From positions 1-64,000 of the forward strand of contig DXDM01000056.1 in the NCBI GenBank assembly GCA_019115485.1: DNA of 64,000 nucleotides, given 5' to 3'. Below the pieces are notes generated by a model. It was not told the origin of the DNA. It ran no database searches and saw only the letters and a list, made by a program, of their open reading frames with translations. A program made the position numbers and the translations under genes. Source of the DNA: Candidatus Barnesiella excrementavium (lineage in GTDB: Bacteria > Bacteroidota > Bacteroidia > Bacteroidales > Barnesiellaceae). Within the stretch, counting starts at the first letter, position 1. The number at the start of each line of letters is the position of its first letter. Positions 1-6,882 of the stretch are shown piece by piece.

Positions 1-243
1 TCTACAAGAATGATTGTCAATCACCCAGTTCTCTTTTTGTTTACCCTGTGGCATCGAACGACCGTCAAACTCTATCACATCAAGCGGTTGGGCAAAATCA
101 ATCTCATGCCCTTGTACTGCACCAGCTTGACCGTCATCACGTACAATACGAATCCACTCTTTAGGATTATCTAAATCAATGCCACCAGGGCATAATCCTC
201 CGTTCTTGCAACTGACAGCAAGAAGAAAAACTCGCTTTTTCAT
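1..243 (-). CDS. Dual-OB-domain-like protein, 3' part outside window
   Basis: Eighty-one codons are visible and the frame runs off the left edge. The protein opens with MKKRVFLLAVSCKNGG, then LCPGGIDL and EWIRIVR, a hydrophobic strand and a Cys-containing loop followed by a Trp. From memory this matches the small family annotated as 'dual OB domain-containing protein', often found beside DUF488 genes; its biochemical role is unknown. The ATG shares bases with the stop of the upstream DUF488 gene (TAATG), which suggests translational coupling in one operon. Composition is AT-rich like the other cassette genes. The fold assignment is the weak part; that this is a real coding region is well supported by its conserved look and the coupled start. 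Confidence 0.7.
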   Translation of the reverse strand, partial: MKKRVFLLAVSCKNGGLCPGGIDLDNPKEWIRIVRDDGQAGAVQGHEIDFAQPLDVIEFDGRSMPQGKQKENWVIDNHSCR

Positions 244-707
244 TATAGGTTTCCTCCGAATTTAATATCGTTTCTAAATTTATTGAGAAGCATCTCGCTA
301 AGAACTCTTCTGTGACACTTTTCGTTTGTCGGCTCAGAGCATAGCAGCACAACATTTTCATACTTTCCAAACTCTTCAACAAAGTTGGAAATATTGGATT
401 TGTATTCAAGCTGTTTCCTATATGCCACCTCAAATAATTTGTAATCCTTACTCATAGGACAAGACTTATCTCTAACCTCTTTCAGTAATTCCTTAGTCGG
501 TGCCAAGTCCACACGGTGTTTATATTTACAGCCATTTGCCAATTCTGAAAGGAAATACGGTAAATCTTGCTCAAATGCAAAGCGTGATAATTGCCCATTA
601 GGATTAAGTCGTACATCCACAAGGCAATCAATATTGTTCGCTTTGATGATTCCAAAAAACTCTTTTGCAGTTTTTTTTGTGAAGCCAATGTTGAATAAGT
701 TAATCAT
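243..707 (-). CDS. DUF488 family protein, short paralogue
   Basis: A 154-residue protein with both DUF488 signatures: LFNIGFTKKTAKEFF at the N-terminus leading to CLVDVRLNPNGQ, and LLCSEPTNEKCHRR near the C-terminus. The conserved Cys-Ser-Glu and Cys-His-Arg groups of the family are present; DUF488 proteins have no established activity. The reading frame is open back to 818, but the ATG at 707 gives the usual family start just before the first beta-strand, and upstream codons overlap the previous gene. It overlaps the upstream DUF488 gene by 8 nt and its stop overlaps the next start, so the three are translated as one unit. It differs strongly from its neighbour paralogue, so this is not a recent duplication. 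Confidence 0.85.
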   Translation of the reverse strand: MINLFNIGFTKKTAKEFFGIIKANNIDCLVDVRLNPNGQLSRFAFEQDLPYFLSELANGCKYKHRVDLAPTKELLKEVRDKSCPMSKDYKLFEVAYRKQLEYKSNISNFVEEFGKYENVVLLCSEPTNEKCHRRVLSEMLLNKFRNDIKFGGNL

Positions 708-1476
708 AGTTCTCTGTATTATTGTAGTTAAACCTTTTCCATCCGTGTAATAAATTCCAATATCTATCGCAGAAGTCATAAATCTTTTCTTGCTCGGTAT
801 TTCCGAAATAATTATCAAGGATTTCTTCCTTGAACATCATATTCAGCACTTTTTTCTTTTCGCAAACAAAAATCTCAAGATGCTTATCCAAATCCGAGTT
901 TGATATAAAGTGAATTCCACCATCAGGCTTTTCGACAATATGCCTTACTTCAAGCCAATCACCGTATCTTTGTTCAAGTGCTTTGCTCACCAAAAAATAT
1001 CTGTGACAATCCATTGGTTTCTTTTCACTGCACATCAAGCACAATGTGTAATTTTTGTCATATGCATCTTCAATGCGTTTTAATCCGCTTACAAAATGCT
1101 CATCATGCCTAAATTTTCGAAAATCTACAATCTCATCTGAGCCAAGCAATTCTGTTTTCTCTGGACGATAACTTTTTGCTATGGGGAAAACCTCTTGCTC
1201 GAAGAATATGTCCGCTGCCTTAGAAAATACCTCTTGCTGACTATTGGCTTTGGCACCAATTTCCGGCATATTCATGTATGGTATGCCCAATTCCTTTCCT
1301 GCAATTTTCATATTGTCTGCATTACATTGTGGATATTGCTTGGAGAAGGGAACAGAACGCACATCTACTAAAAAGTTTATTCCATATCCTTTTAATGTTT
1401 GAAACATACGCTCAATTTCAATGTCAAAACCATTTTGAAACAGCGTATAACCCATTGTATAGATAATTTTCTTCAT
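700..1476 (-). CDS. DUF488 family protein, long paralogue
   Basis: A 258-residue protein. It begins KKIIYTMGYTLFQNGF, followed by FLVDVRSVPFSKQYP, and carries LCLMCSEKKPMDCHRYF at about residues 150-170, the conserved DUF488 pattern with CSE and CHR groups. About 70 extra C-terminal residues, charged and Tyr/Trp-rich, are absent from the shorter paralogue next door. It starts 2 nt after the stop of the FkbH-like gene and overlaps the following DUF488 gene, which supports one transcript. A pair of divergent DUF488 proteins encoded side by side suggests a heteromer, but that is inference. No catalytic function can be stated for the family. Confidence 0.85.
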   Translation of the reverse strand: MKKIIYTMGYTLFQNGFDIEIERMFQTLKGYGINFLVDVRSVPFSKQYPQCNADNMKIAGKELGIPYMNMPEIGAKANSQQEVFSKAADIFFEQEVFPIAKSYRPEKTELLGSDEIVDFRKFRHDEHFVSGLKRIEDAYDKNYTLCLMCSEKKPMDCHRYFLVSKALEQRYGDWLEVRHIVEKPDGGIHFISNSDLDKHLEIFVCEKKKVLNMMFKEEILDNYFGNTEQEKIYDFCDRYWNLLHGWKRFNYNNTENYD

Positions 1477-1478
1477 AA

Positions 1479-2999
1479 TTACAACAATTTCAATCTTGTA
1501 TTATTTTTCAACAGTTCTATACTACGCAAATCAAATTCTGAACTATAATATGAGTCAAAGTAATATACATTGAAAGCCTTTTTGCTTTTATGTATATTAA
1601 GAAGATGATTATAAAAACAAGGCTCATTCTCAAAATGCCTAAAAAAGACATCGCAACCTACAGGAACACTATCACAACTATCAGTAAATACACACCCATA
1701 ATATTTGTTTATAAACTCCTGAATTTTTGTATTCTCATCATTGAATTGACAGGCAAACTGAAAACATTTTCTGGGAAAACTCTTTAATAAATATATGATA
1801 ATAAATTCTTCTAAGCCAATCTCAAAATATCGACAACTTACTGCCCAATTAAGAATACTGCATATTGAACCATCTATGTCTGAATATGTAATGGCAGAAC
1901 AAATACCTAAATTATCACCATTTGAACGATACATTTCAAAGAATAACGATTTGGTATTAGAAAAATCTATCGGTTCAGATACAAGCTTAAATTGGTTTGA
2001 TTTTGCATACAGTTTTCTTGCCTGAATCTGGTTTATATCATCACTAACCTTGACAAGTAACTGCGGGAGATAACTTTTCTCACGTTCTTGCTGTAAGACC
2101 GCATATAATCGTTTACGACTTCTTGATTTCAATGAAAGCTCAAATCTATCAAAAGCACCACAAGTTAAAAGCAAAGTTAGAAGTTCATCATGATTATCCC
2201 AATCGGGCACAAACACCTCAGGCAAATTCTGTCTGACTTCTTCACGAACAATTTGGTTATCATCAATAAAGACACAAGCACTTGTTAATATTGATAACTT
2301 TTGTGCTATGGCTTTTATGTTTTTGCTCTTATCGTTATAATTAGCGACAATACAGTCTATTTGGCCTTTAAGAGGAAATTCCTCCTCATTGAGTCGGTCA
2401 ATAGCGGACAGAACTTTTTCAATGTCATTGCGTGAGCATATTGCAATGTACAATCCCTGTTCTTTCGCTAAGGCTTGTATGAAACGCATAAATCCTACAA
2501 ACGGAATTGCATCATTTGAACGGAGACTTTGTTTAATTGCATCGATACCATCTTCTGCAAGGGTTCCTTTCCATATCGTATCGTCTAGGTCAAGAATGAT
2601 AGCTTTATACAAGGTCTTTGACTTGCATATAATCTGTGAAATGATTTGCATAACCAGTATTCCGACAATGGAAATTCCCGTTTTACTTGACAAATATATT
2701 GTCGATACAAAGTTTTCTATCTTGTATCCAAAAAATTCATCATTTGCGTTCCCTCTAATAGTATATTCTACTTGTATTTCATCTATGGTATCTTGCCCGT
2801 TGGATATTGTCACTTCAAAACCATACGTTTGCAATTTGCGAAGAAGAAAGGACAAATCATGGTCGTCTGCAGCAATAAAACCTGCAACACCACCTATATT
2901 AACTATGTAATTGCTTGTGATGAAGTTGCGAAATTGCCTTACATAGTTGTTGATGTAAACATCTATGTATTTGTTAACTGGTGACTCTATTTCTGTCAT
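1479..2999 (-). CDS. FkbH-like HAD-IIIC phosphatase with GNAT-like C-terminus
   Basis: A 506-residue protein. Residues 1-130 match no family I recognise. Residues about 131-260 form a HAD core: motif I AIILDLDDTIWKGTLAEDG (D137 and D139), a Ser at AICSRND, and motif III VFIDDN. The C-terminal third carries LNWAVSCRYFEIGLEEF, resembling the GNAT-like part of FkbH proteins. Known FkbH enzymes make glyceryl-acyl carrier protein for polyketides, but no carrier protein or synthase is visible here. The frame also has a TTG at 3005; the ATG at 2999 is the likelier start, with GGGAGA upstream. It is first in a four-gene AT-rich operon with two DUF488 genes and sits behind a long structured leader. 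Confidence 0.8.
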   Translation of the reverse strand: MTEIESPVNKYIDVYINNYVRQFRNFITSNYIVNIGGVAGFIAADDHDLSFLLRKLQTYGFEVTISNGQDTIDEIQVEYTIRGNANDEFFGYKIENFVSTIYLSSKTGISIVGILVMQIISQIICKSKTLYKAIILDLDDTIWKGTLAEDGIDAIKQSLRSNDAIPFVGFMRFIQALAKEQGLYIAICSRNDIEKVLSAIDRLNEEEFPLKGQIDCIVANYNDKSKNIKAIAQKLSILTSACVFIDDNQIVREEVRQNLPEVFVPDWDNHDELLTLLLTCGAFDRFELSLKSRSRKRLYAVLQQEREKSYLPQLLVKVSDDINQIQARKLYAKSNQFKLVSEPIDFSNTKSLFFEMYRSNGDNLGICSAITYSDIDGSICSILNWAVSCRYFEIGLEEFIIIYLLKSFPRKCFQFACQFNDENTKIQEFINKYYGCVFTDSCDSVPVGCDVFFRHFENEPCFYNHLLNIHKSKKAFNVYYFDSYYSSEFDLRSIELLKNNTRLKLL

Positions 3000-3252
3000 A
3001 ATCAAAACATTGTCTCCCAGTCCCCGAAGACCTCATATTATTTTACACCAAAGCGTGGAACTGCGATGCCACGTCTGATTGGAGGTCGTAGGAAAAACCT
3101 GTGCACGGATATGGAAATAGCAGCCCACGCTATAGCGTGAGAACCACTATGCCATCTCTTGTGCACAATTGAAAATTTCCTACGTTTCCAATCACAAGAC
3201 AAGCATAACGCTTCTTTGATTTATCGTATGTCTGGCAAGAGTCGCCTCCAGC
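3000..3252 (-). ncRNA. Structured 5' leader RNA of the FkbH/DUF488 operon
   Basis: About 250 nt lie between the promoter and the FkbH-like start without an ORF, and they fold strongly. The outer stem pairs 3076-3083 with 3187-3194 (8 bp) and continues, past a small internal loop, as 3087-3095 with 3176-3184 (9 bp). Inside it, GTGCAC at 3101-3106 can pair with GTGCAC at 3161-3166, and the 14-base palindrome CACGCTATAGCGTG occupies 3126-3139. Smaller hairpins lie at 3054-3073 (CGTGG/CCACG) and 3201-3213 (AAGC/GCTT). It could be a cis-regulatory leader or a small RNA that is itself part of the system. I cannot match it to a named RNA family. The pairings are read directly; the function is unknown. 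Confidence 0.6.
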
Positions 3253-3258
3253 CAAATA

Positions 3259-3266
3259 CAAAGATA
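3259..3266 (-). promoter_or_regulatory. Promoter -7 element for FkbH/DUF488 operon
   Basis: TATCTTTG on the minus strand matches the Bacteroidota -7 consensus TAnnTTTG. It would start transcription near 3252, about 250 nt before the first gene, and so defines the leader RNA. Confidence 0.6.
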
Positions 3267-3534
3267 GCGAATTTCCTTGATACACAATCTTATTTAGATA
3301 AAAATCAATGATTTGATACTTATTTTATTATCTGTTTGTACCCATATTGGGTCATGATAGACTTAATATGTTGATTTTCACGAATACTCAATAATTCCCC
3401 GACAATACTAATCGCTTTCCACATATTCAATAATATTGCAAGAAGAATAATGTTTAAGCGTATTCAATCCCATTTAAAGGGCTGGCGAATAAGTCCGTGT
3501 GGGAACAAAGCGGGAACAATAGGTACAAAATAAA
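3267..3534. other. AT-rich gap between cassette and tRNA-Leu
   Basis: No gene is visible. The stretch is AT-rich and contains GGGAACAA twice in close succession around 3502-3519. It separates the cassette promoter from the tRNA terminator and may include a junction of inserted DNA, but I see no recombinase gene and no copy of the tRNA 3' end here. Confidence 0.4.
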
Positions 3535-3570
3535 ATCGGCTAAGTATTGATATTCAATTACTTAGCCGAT
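3535..3570 (-). terminator. Rho-independent terminator of tRNA-Leu
   Basis: ATCGGCTAAGTA at 3535-3546 pairs perfectly with 3559-3570 (12 bp, 12-nt loop). On the minus strand the stem is followed by a T-rich run (TTTTATTTTG), directly after the tRNA gene. Confidence 0.8.
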
Positions 3571-3577
3571 TCCCTCG

Positions 3578-3661
3578 TACCCAGAGCCGGGATCGAACCG
3601 GCATGGAGGTTAATCCACTGGTGTTTGAGACCAGCGCGTCTACCGATTCCGCCATCTGGGC
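3578..3661 (-). tRNA. tRNA-Leu (anticodon CAA)
   Basis: The minus strand reads as a complete 84-nt class II tRNA. It has a 7-bp acceptor stem (GCCCAGA with TCTGGGT), a D arm with GGTAGACGCG, an anticodon stem CTGGT/ACCAG around the loop CTCAAAC giving anticodon CAA, a long variable arm and a T loop GGTTCGATCCC. CCA is not encoded. It decodes UUG. Its promoter lies just upstream and a strong terminator just downstream. Its 3' end faces the AT-rich FkbH/DUF488 cassette, the usual side for insertion of integrative elements. Confidence 0.95.
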
Positions 3662-3674
3662 AGAAAAGACGCGG

Positions 3675-3682
3675 CAAAGGTA
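3675..3682 (-). promoter_or_regulatory. Promoter -7 element for tRNA-Leu
   Basis: TACCTTTG on the minus strand fits TAnnTTTG and lies 14 nt before the first tRNA base, a suitable distance for a tRNA transcript. Confidence 0.6.
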
Positions 3683-3804
3683 AGGATAGATTTCGAATGC
3701 TCCAAATATTCTCTGTTTTTTTTCAAAAAAAGTTATTCCACACATCTTTCTAAGGAAAAATAAATTACATTAGCGGAAGAATTAACATAAAAAATGGCAC
3801 AATC

Positions 3805-4881
3805 ATGGAAAATAGATATTGTGTAATTATGGGAGGCGGCGTAGGCAGCCGTTTTTGGCCTTTCAGCCGAAATAGCAGACCGAAACAATTTCTCGATTTC
3901 TTCGGGATAGGACGTTCACTGCTGCAAATGAGCTACGACCGTTTCGTAAAGATAATTCCCAAAGACCACATCTTCATCGTAACAAACGAAATCTATGTCG
4001 ATGTGATTAAGGAACAACTACCCGAACTGCCCGAAGCCAATATCCTGCTGGAACCGGCCCGACGCAACACGGCTCCCTGCATCGCCTGGGCGGCTTATCA
4101 CATACGGGCCATCAACCCCAACGCCAACATTGTGGTAGCACCCTCCGACCACCTCATTCTCAAAGAAGAGGAGTTTGCCCGCTGCATCAATCTGGGACTC
4201 GAATTCGTGGCCAAATACCCGGCCTTGCTGACCTTGGGTATCAAGCCCAACCGACCCGAAACGGGATATGGCTACATACAGATTGGCGAGGATGCCGAGG
4301 GTGACATCAAAACGGTAAAGACCTTTACCGAGAAACCCAACCTCGAGTTTGCCAAGATGTTTGTCGAGAGCGGCGAATTCTTCTGGAATTCGGGTATATT
4401 TATCTGGAATGTACAGACGATTATCAACGCCTTCCAGAGATTCCTGCCCGATATTTCCAACCGGTTCGAAGAGCATAACGAGGTATTTAACACACCGGCC
4501 GAACAGGCGTTTATCAATACCAATTTTGCGGCTTGTCCCAATATCTCGATCGACTTCGGTATCATGGAGAAGGCCTCGAACGTATTCGTGCTCTGTGCCG
4601 ACTTCGGGTGGAGCGACCTGGGTTCGTGGAGCGCCCTGTATGACCACTCGCCCAAAAACAAGGACGGCAATGTGGCTCAGGGCTGCAAAACACTGCTCTA
4701 CAATACCGCCAACAACGTGATTGCCGTAAAGGGCGACAAGCTGGTAGTTGTTGAGGGTTTGAAAGACTATATCATTGCCGAGGCCGACAATGTGCTGCTC
4801 ATCTGCCCCAAGAGCGAGGAACAGAAAATCAAACAATTTGTCACCGATGCCAAAATGGCCTACGACGATACCTACATCTAA
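3805..4881 (+). CDS. manC: Mannose-1-phosphate guanylyltransferase
   Basis: This enzyme makes GDP-mannose from mannose-1-phosphate and GTP in the cytoplasm, a precursor for mannose, fucose and related sugars in surface glycans. The N-terminal nucleotidyltransferase signature VIMGGGVGSRFWPFSR followed by PKQFLDFFG is at residues 7-32. EKP (FTEKPNL) and FWNSGIFIW lie further in, and VVEGLKDYIIA is near the end. At 358 residues it is the short form without the fused C-terminal isomerase cupin. It is monocistronic here: a tRNA gene diverges upstream and deoC converges downstream across a shared terminator. A glycosyltransferase cluster at 14-21 kb is a plausible user of the product, though nothing links them directly. 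No clear -7 element was found upstream. Confidence 0.93.
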   Translation: MENRYCVIMGGGVGSRFWPFSRNSRPKQFLDFFGIGRSLLQMSYDRFVKIIPKDHIFIVTNEIYVDVIKEQLPELPEANILLEPARRNTAPCIAWAAYHIRAINPNANIVVAPSDHLILKEEEFARCINLGLEFVAKYPALLTLGIKPNRPETGYGYIQIGEDAEGDIKTVKTFTEKPNLEFAKMFVESGEFFWNSGIFIWNVQTIINAFQRFLPDISNRFEEHNEVFNTPAEQAFINTNFAACPNISIDFGIMEKASNVFVLCADFGWSDLGSWSALYDHSPKNKDGNVAQGCKTLLYNTANNVIAVKGDKLVVVEGLKDYIIAEADNVLLICPKSEEQKIKQFVTDAKMAYDDTYI

Positions 4882-4911
4882 CCCGTTGGCCACATTGTTT
4901 CAGGATAAAAG

Positions 4912-4944
4912 AAAGGGGCCGGAGATTGTTCTCCGGCCCTTCCT
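4912..4944. terminator. Bidirectional terminator between manC and deoC
   Basis: GGGCCGGAGA at 4916-4925 pairs with TCTCCGGCCC at 4930-4939 over a 4-nt loop. A-rich sequence on the left and T-rich sequence on the right let it serve both converging genes. Confidence 0.8.
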
Positions 4945-4968
4945 TTATCACATCATTTTTGCGCTCTC

Positions 4969-5862
4969 TTAAAAGAATTTCGTGGGTGTGCCCCAAATGT
5001 CGGTAAGCAGGTTGTTGGCCAACCGGCTGGCACCGATTCTGAAATGTTCGTTGTTGAGCCATTTCTCACCCAACACCTCTTTGACCACGCAGTAATACTT
5101 CACGGCGTCGACCGTTGTCGAGATGCCACCGGCAGGCTTGAAACCAATCATCGTACCCGTCTGCTCGTAATACTCTTTAATGGCCTGACACATCACGTAA
5201 GCGGCTTCGAGCGTAGCAGCCGGCTCGGTTTTGCCCGTCGAGGTCTTGATGAAATCGGCACCCGAATAGATGGACAACAACGATGCCTTCTTGATATTCG
5301 ATGCTGTCTTCAAGGCACCCGATTCGAGAATCACTTTCAGGTGCGACTCCTTGCAGGCCTGTTTCAGCTCCTCAATCTCCTGGCACATCTCCTCATAGTT
5401 GCCGGCCAGGAAATTGCCTACGTTGATGACAATATCGATTTCGTCGGCACCATCGGCTACGGCAAGCGCCGTCTCGGCCACCTTCACCTCGGTAAAGGTC
5501 TGCGACGAGGGGAAACCACCCGACACAGCAGCAATATTCACGGCCGACACGTCGAGATTGGCCCGAACGGTTCCGGCAAAATTGGGATACACGCAGATGG
5601 CAGCCACGTTGTCCATCTCGGGGTGCTCCTCTTCAAAATCGTTCACCCGCTTGGTCATACGGGTAATCGACTCGGTGTTGTCCTCGGTATGCAGCGACGT
5701 CAGGTCGATGCAGTGAAACAAAAACTTGTACACGTCGGGCGTACTGTTTGCGGCCAGGTTGTCCCGAACGATTTTCTCAACGGCAGCCGCTACCTGAGCA
5801 TCGTCCAAATCGGTATTGTACCGACTCAACATTTCTTCGTACTTGTCCAATTTATTATCCAT
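4969..5862 (-). CDS. deoC: Deoxyribose-phosphate aldolase
   Basis: This enzyme cleaves 2-deoxyribose-5-phosphate to glyceraldehyde-3-phosphate and acetaldehyde in deoxynucleoside breakdown. The protein has 297 residues. It contains VAAICVYPNF, DEIDIVINVG, KVILESGALK and the Schiff-base lysine motif DFIKTSTGK, then GFKPAGGIST, in the order expected for a class I DERA TIM barrel. The first ~45 residues are an extension seen in the longer form of the family. It is the last gene of dtd-mazG-deoC: its ATG lies inside the end of the MazG-like gene (8-nt overlap). Transcription ends at the shared hairpin with manC. Confidence 0.93.
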   Translation of the reverse strand: MDNKLDKYEEMLSRYNTDLDDAQVAAAVEKIVRDNLAANSTPDVYKFLFHCIDLTSLHTEDNTESITRMTKRVNDFEEEHPEMDNVAAICVYPNFAGTVRANLDVSAVNIAAVSGGFPSSQTFTEVKVAETALAVADGADEIDIVINVGNFLAGNYEEMCQEIEELKQACKESHLKVILESGALKTASNIKKASLLSIYSGADFIKTSTGKTEPAATLEAAYVMCQAIKEYYEQTGTMIGFKPAGGISTTVDAVKYYCVVKEVLGEKWLNNEHFRIGASRLANNLLTDIWGTPTKFF

Positions 5863-6190
5863 GCTTGGTCAGTTTAGGATTATTGATATGTCTTGTTTTA
5901 TCTCGATTGGTCTTCTTCTCGATATTCTTTTCAAAAGCGGCGGTCAAATCGACCCCCGTCTGATTGGCCAGGCAGAGCAGCACCCAGAAGACGTCGCAAA
6001 GTTCGTCCGACAGGTCGCTCTGTTCTTCTCCGGGCTTGAACGACTGGTCGCCATACCGGCGCGAAATGATACGGGCCACCTCGCCCACCTCTTCGGTCAG
6101 GATAGCCATATTGGTCAACTCGCTGAAATATCTTACCCCAACGCTCCTGATCCAAGTATCGACCTGCTCTTGTGCCTCTTTTATCGTCAT
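5855..6190 (-). CDS. MazG-like nucleotide pyrophosphohydrolase
   Basis: A 111-residue single-domain protein of the all-alpha MazG/dUTPase-like fold. The metal-binding pattern is visible as AILTEEVGEVAR (EExxE type) and, further on, SDELCDVFWVLL (ExxD type). Such enzymes hydrolyse NTPs or dNTPs to monophosphate and pyrophosphate, often as house-cleaning of non-canonical nucleotides; the exact substrate cannot be read. The frame is open to 6223 but the ATG at 6190 (MTIKEAQEQVDTW) fits the family start and leaves 5 nt after the dtd stop. It sits between a D-aminoacyl-tRNA deacylase and deoC in one operon, a quality-control and nucleotide-salvage grouping. Confidence 0.85.
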   Translation of the reverse strand: MTIKEAQEQVDTWIRSVGVRYFSELTNMAILTEEVGEVARIISRRYGDQSFKPGEEQSDLSDELCDVFWVLLCLANQTGVDLTAAFEKNIEKKTNRDKTRHINNPKLTKHG

Positions 6191-6195
6191 AATCT

Positions 6196-6648
6196 CTACT
6201 CCTTGTTTTTGGTATCCATACAAATCGTTACCGGACCGTCATTCACCAATTCTACCTGCATGTCGGCCCCGAAAACGCCCGTGGCGACCTGTCGCCCCAC
6301 CTCCTCGGAGAAACGCCGGCAGAAGGCCTCATACATAGGCACAGCCACCTCGTGACCGGCTGCCCGTATGTACGACGGACGGTTCCCCTTCTTGGTCGAG
6401 GCCAACAGCGTGAACTGACTCACTACCATCGCTTCGCCTCCAATATCGAGCAGGGAGCGGTTCATCACCCCGTTTTCATCGTCGAAAATACGCAGGTTGG
6501 CACACTTCTTCACCAGCCATTCGAGATCCGAGAGCTCATCGCTCTCTTCAACTCCCAGCAAAATCAAAAGCCCTTGTCCGATAGCGGAATGCAACTCCCC
6601 ACCTATCGTTACCGAAGCTCGCTTTACTCGTTGAACAACTACTCTCAT
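6196..6648 (-). CDS. dtd: D-aminoacyl-tRNA deacylase
   Basis: This enzyme removes D-amino acids, and glycine from mischarged tRNA-Ala, from tRNAs. At 150 residues it has the standard DTD length, beginning MRVVVQRVKRASVTIGG. The two family motifs are present: VSQFTLLA at about residue 80 and the C-terminal Gly-Pro motif in LVNDGPVTI. The cytosolic enzyme is a homodimer. The gene heads the dtd-mazG-deoC operon, with a -7 promoter element about 100 nt upstream. Confidence 0.95.
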   Translation of the reverse strand: MRVVVQRVKRASVTIGGELHSAIGQGLLILLGVEESDELSDLEWLVKKCANLRIFDDENGVMNRSLLDIGGEAMVVSQFTLLASTKKGNRPSYIRAAGHEVAVPMYEAFCRRFSEEVGRQVATGVFGADMQVELVNDGPVTICMDTKNKE

Positions 6649-6747
6649 GAGATTCTTTTCGTTCTATCACATCGATGCCGAGCACCCCGCTACACCTTCA
6701 CCTTTTATGCACGAAAGCCTGCATCGGGAACATTTTTGCATCAGCTA

Positions 6748-6755
6748 CAAAGATA
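6748..6755 (-). promoter_or_regulatory. Promoter -7 element for dtd-mazG-deoC
   Basis: TATCTTTG on the minus strand, about 100 nt before the dtd ATG, in the 234-nt gap after uvrC. Confidence 0.55.
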
Positions 6756-6882
6756 ATACAATCGCCCACAGAAACAAATTTTATTTCAGTCCACTCCCCT
6801 CTGCCGTAAAGTCTCCGGGGCAACATGAACAAAGAGGATTTATAGAATAGAGCGCAATCTACTGAATATCAAAATAATACAT

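Noticed and set aside
3000-3252. Structured leader as a retron RNA
   Set aside because: No reverse transcriptase is encoded nearby in the window, so a retron cannot be supported, although the nested stems first suggested one.
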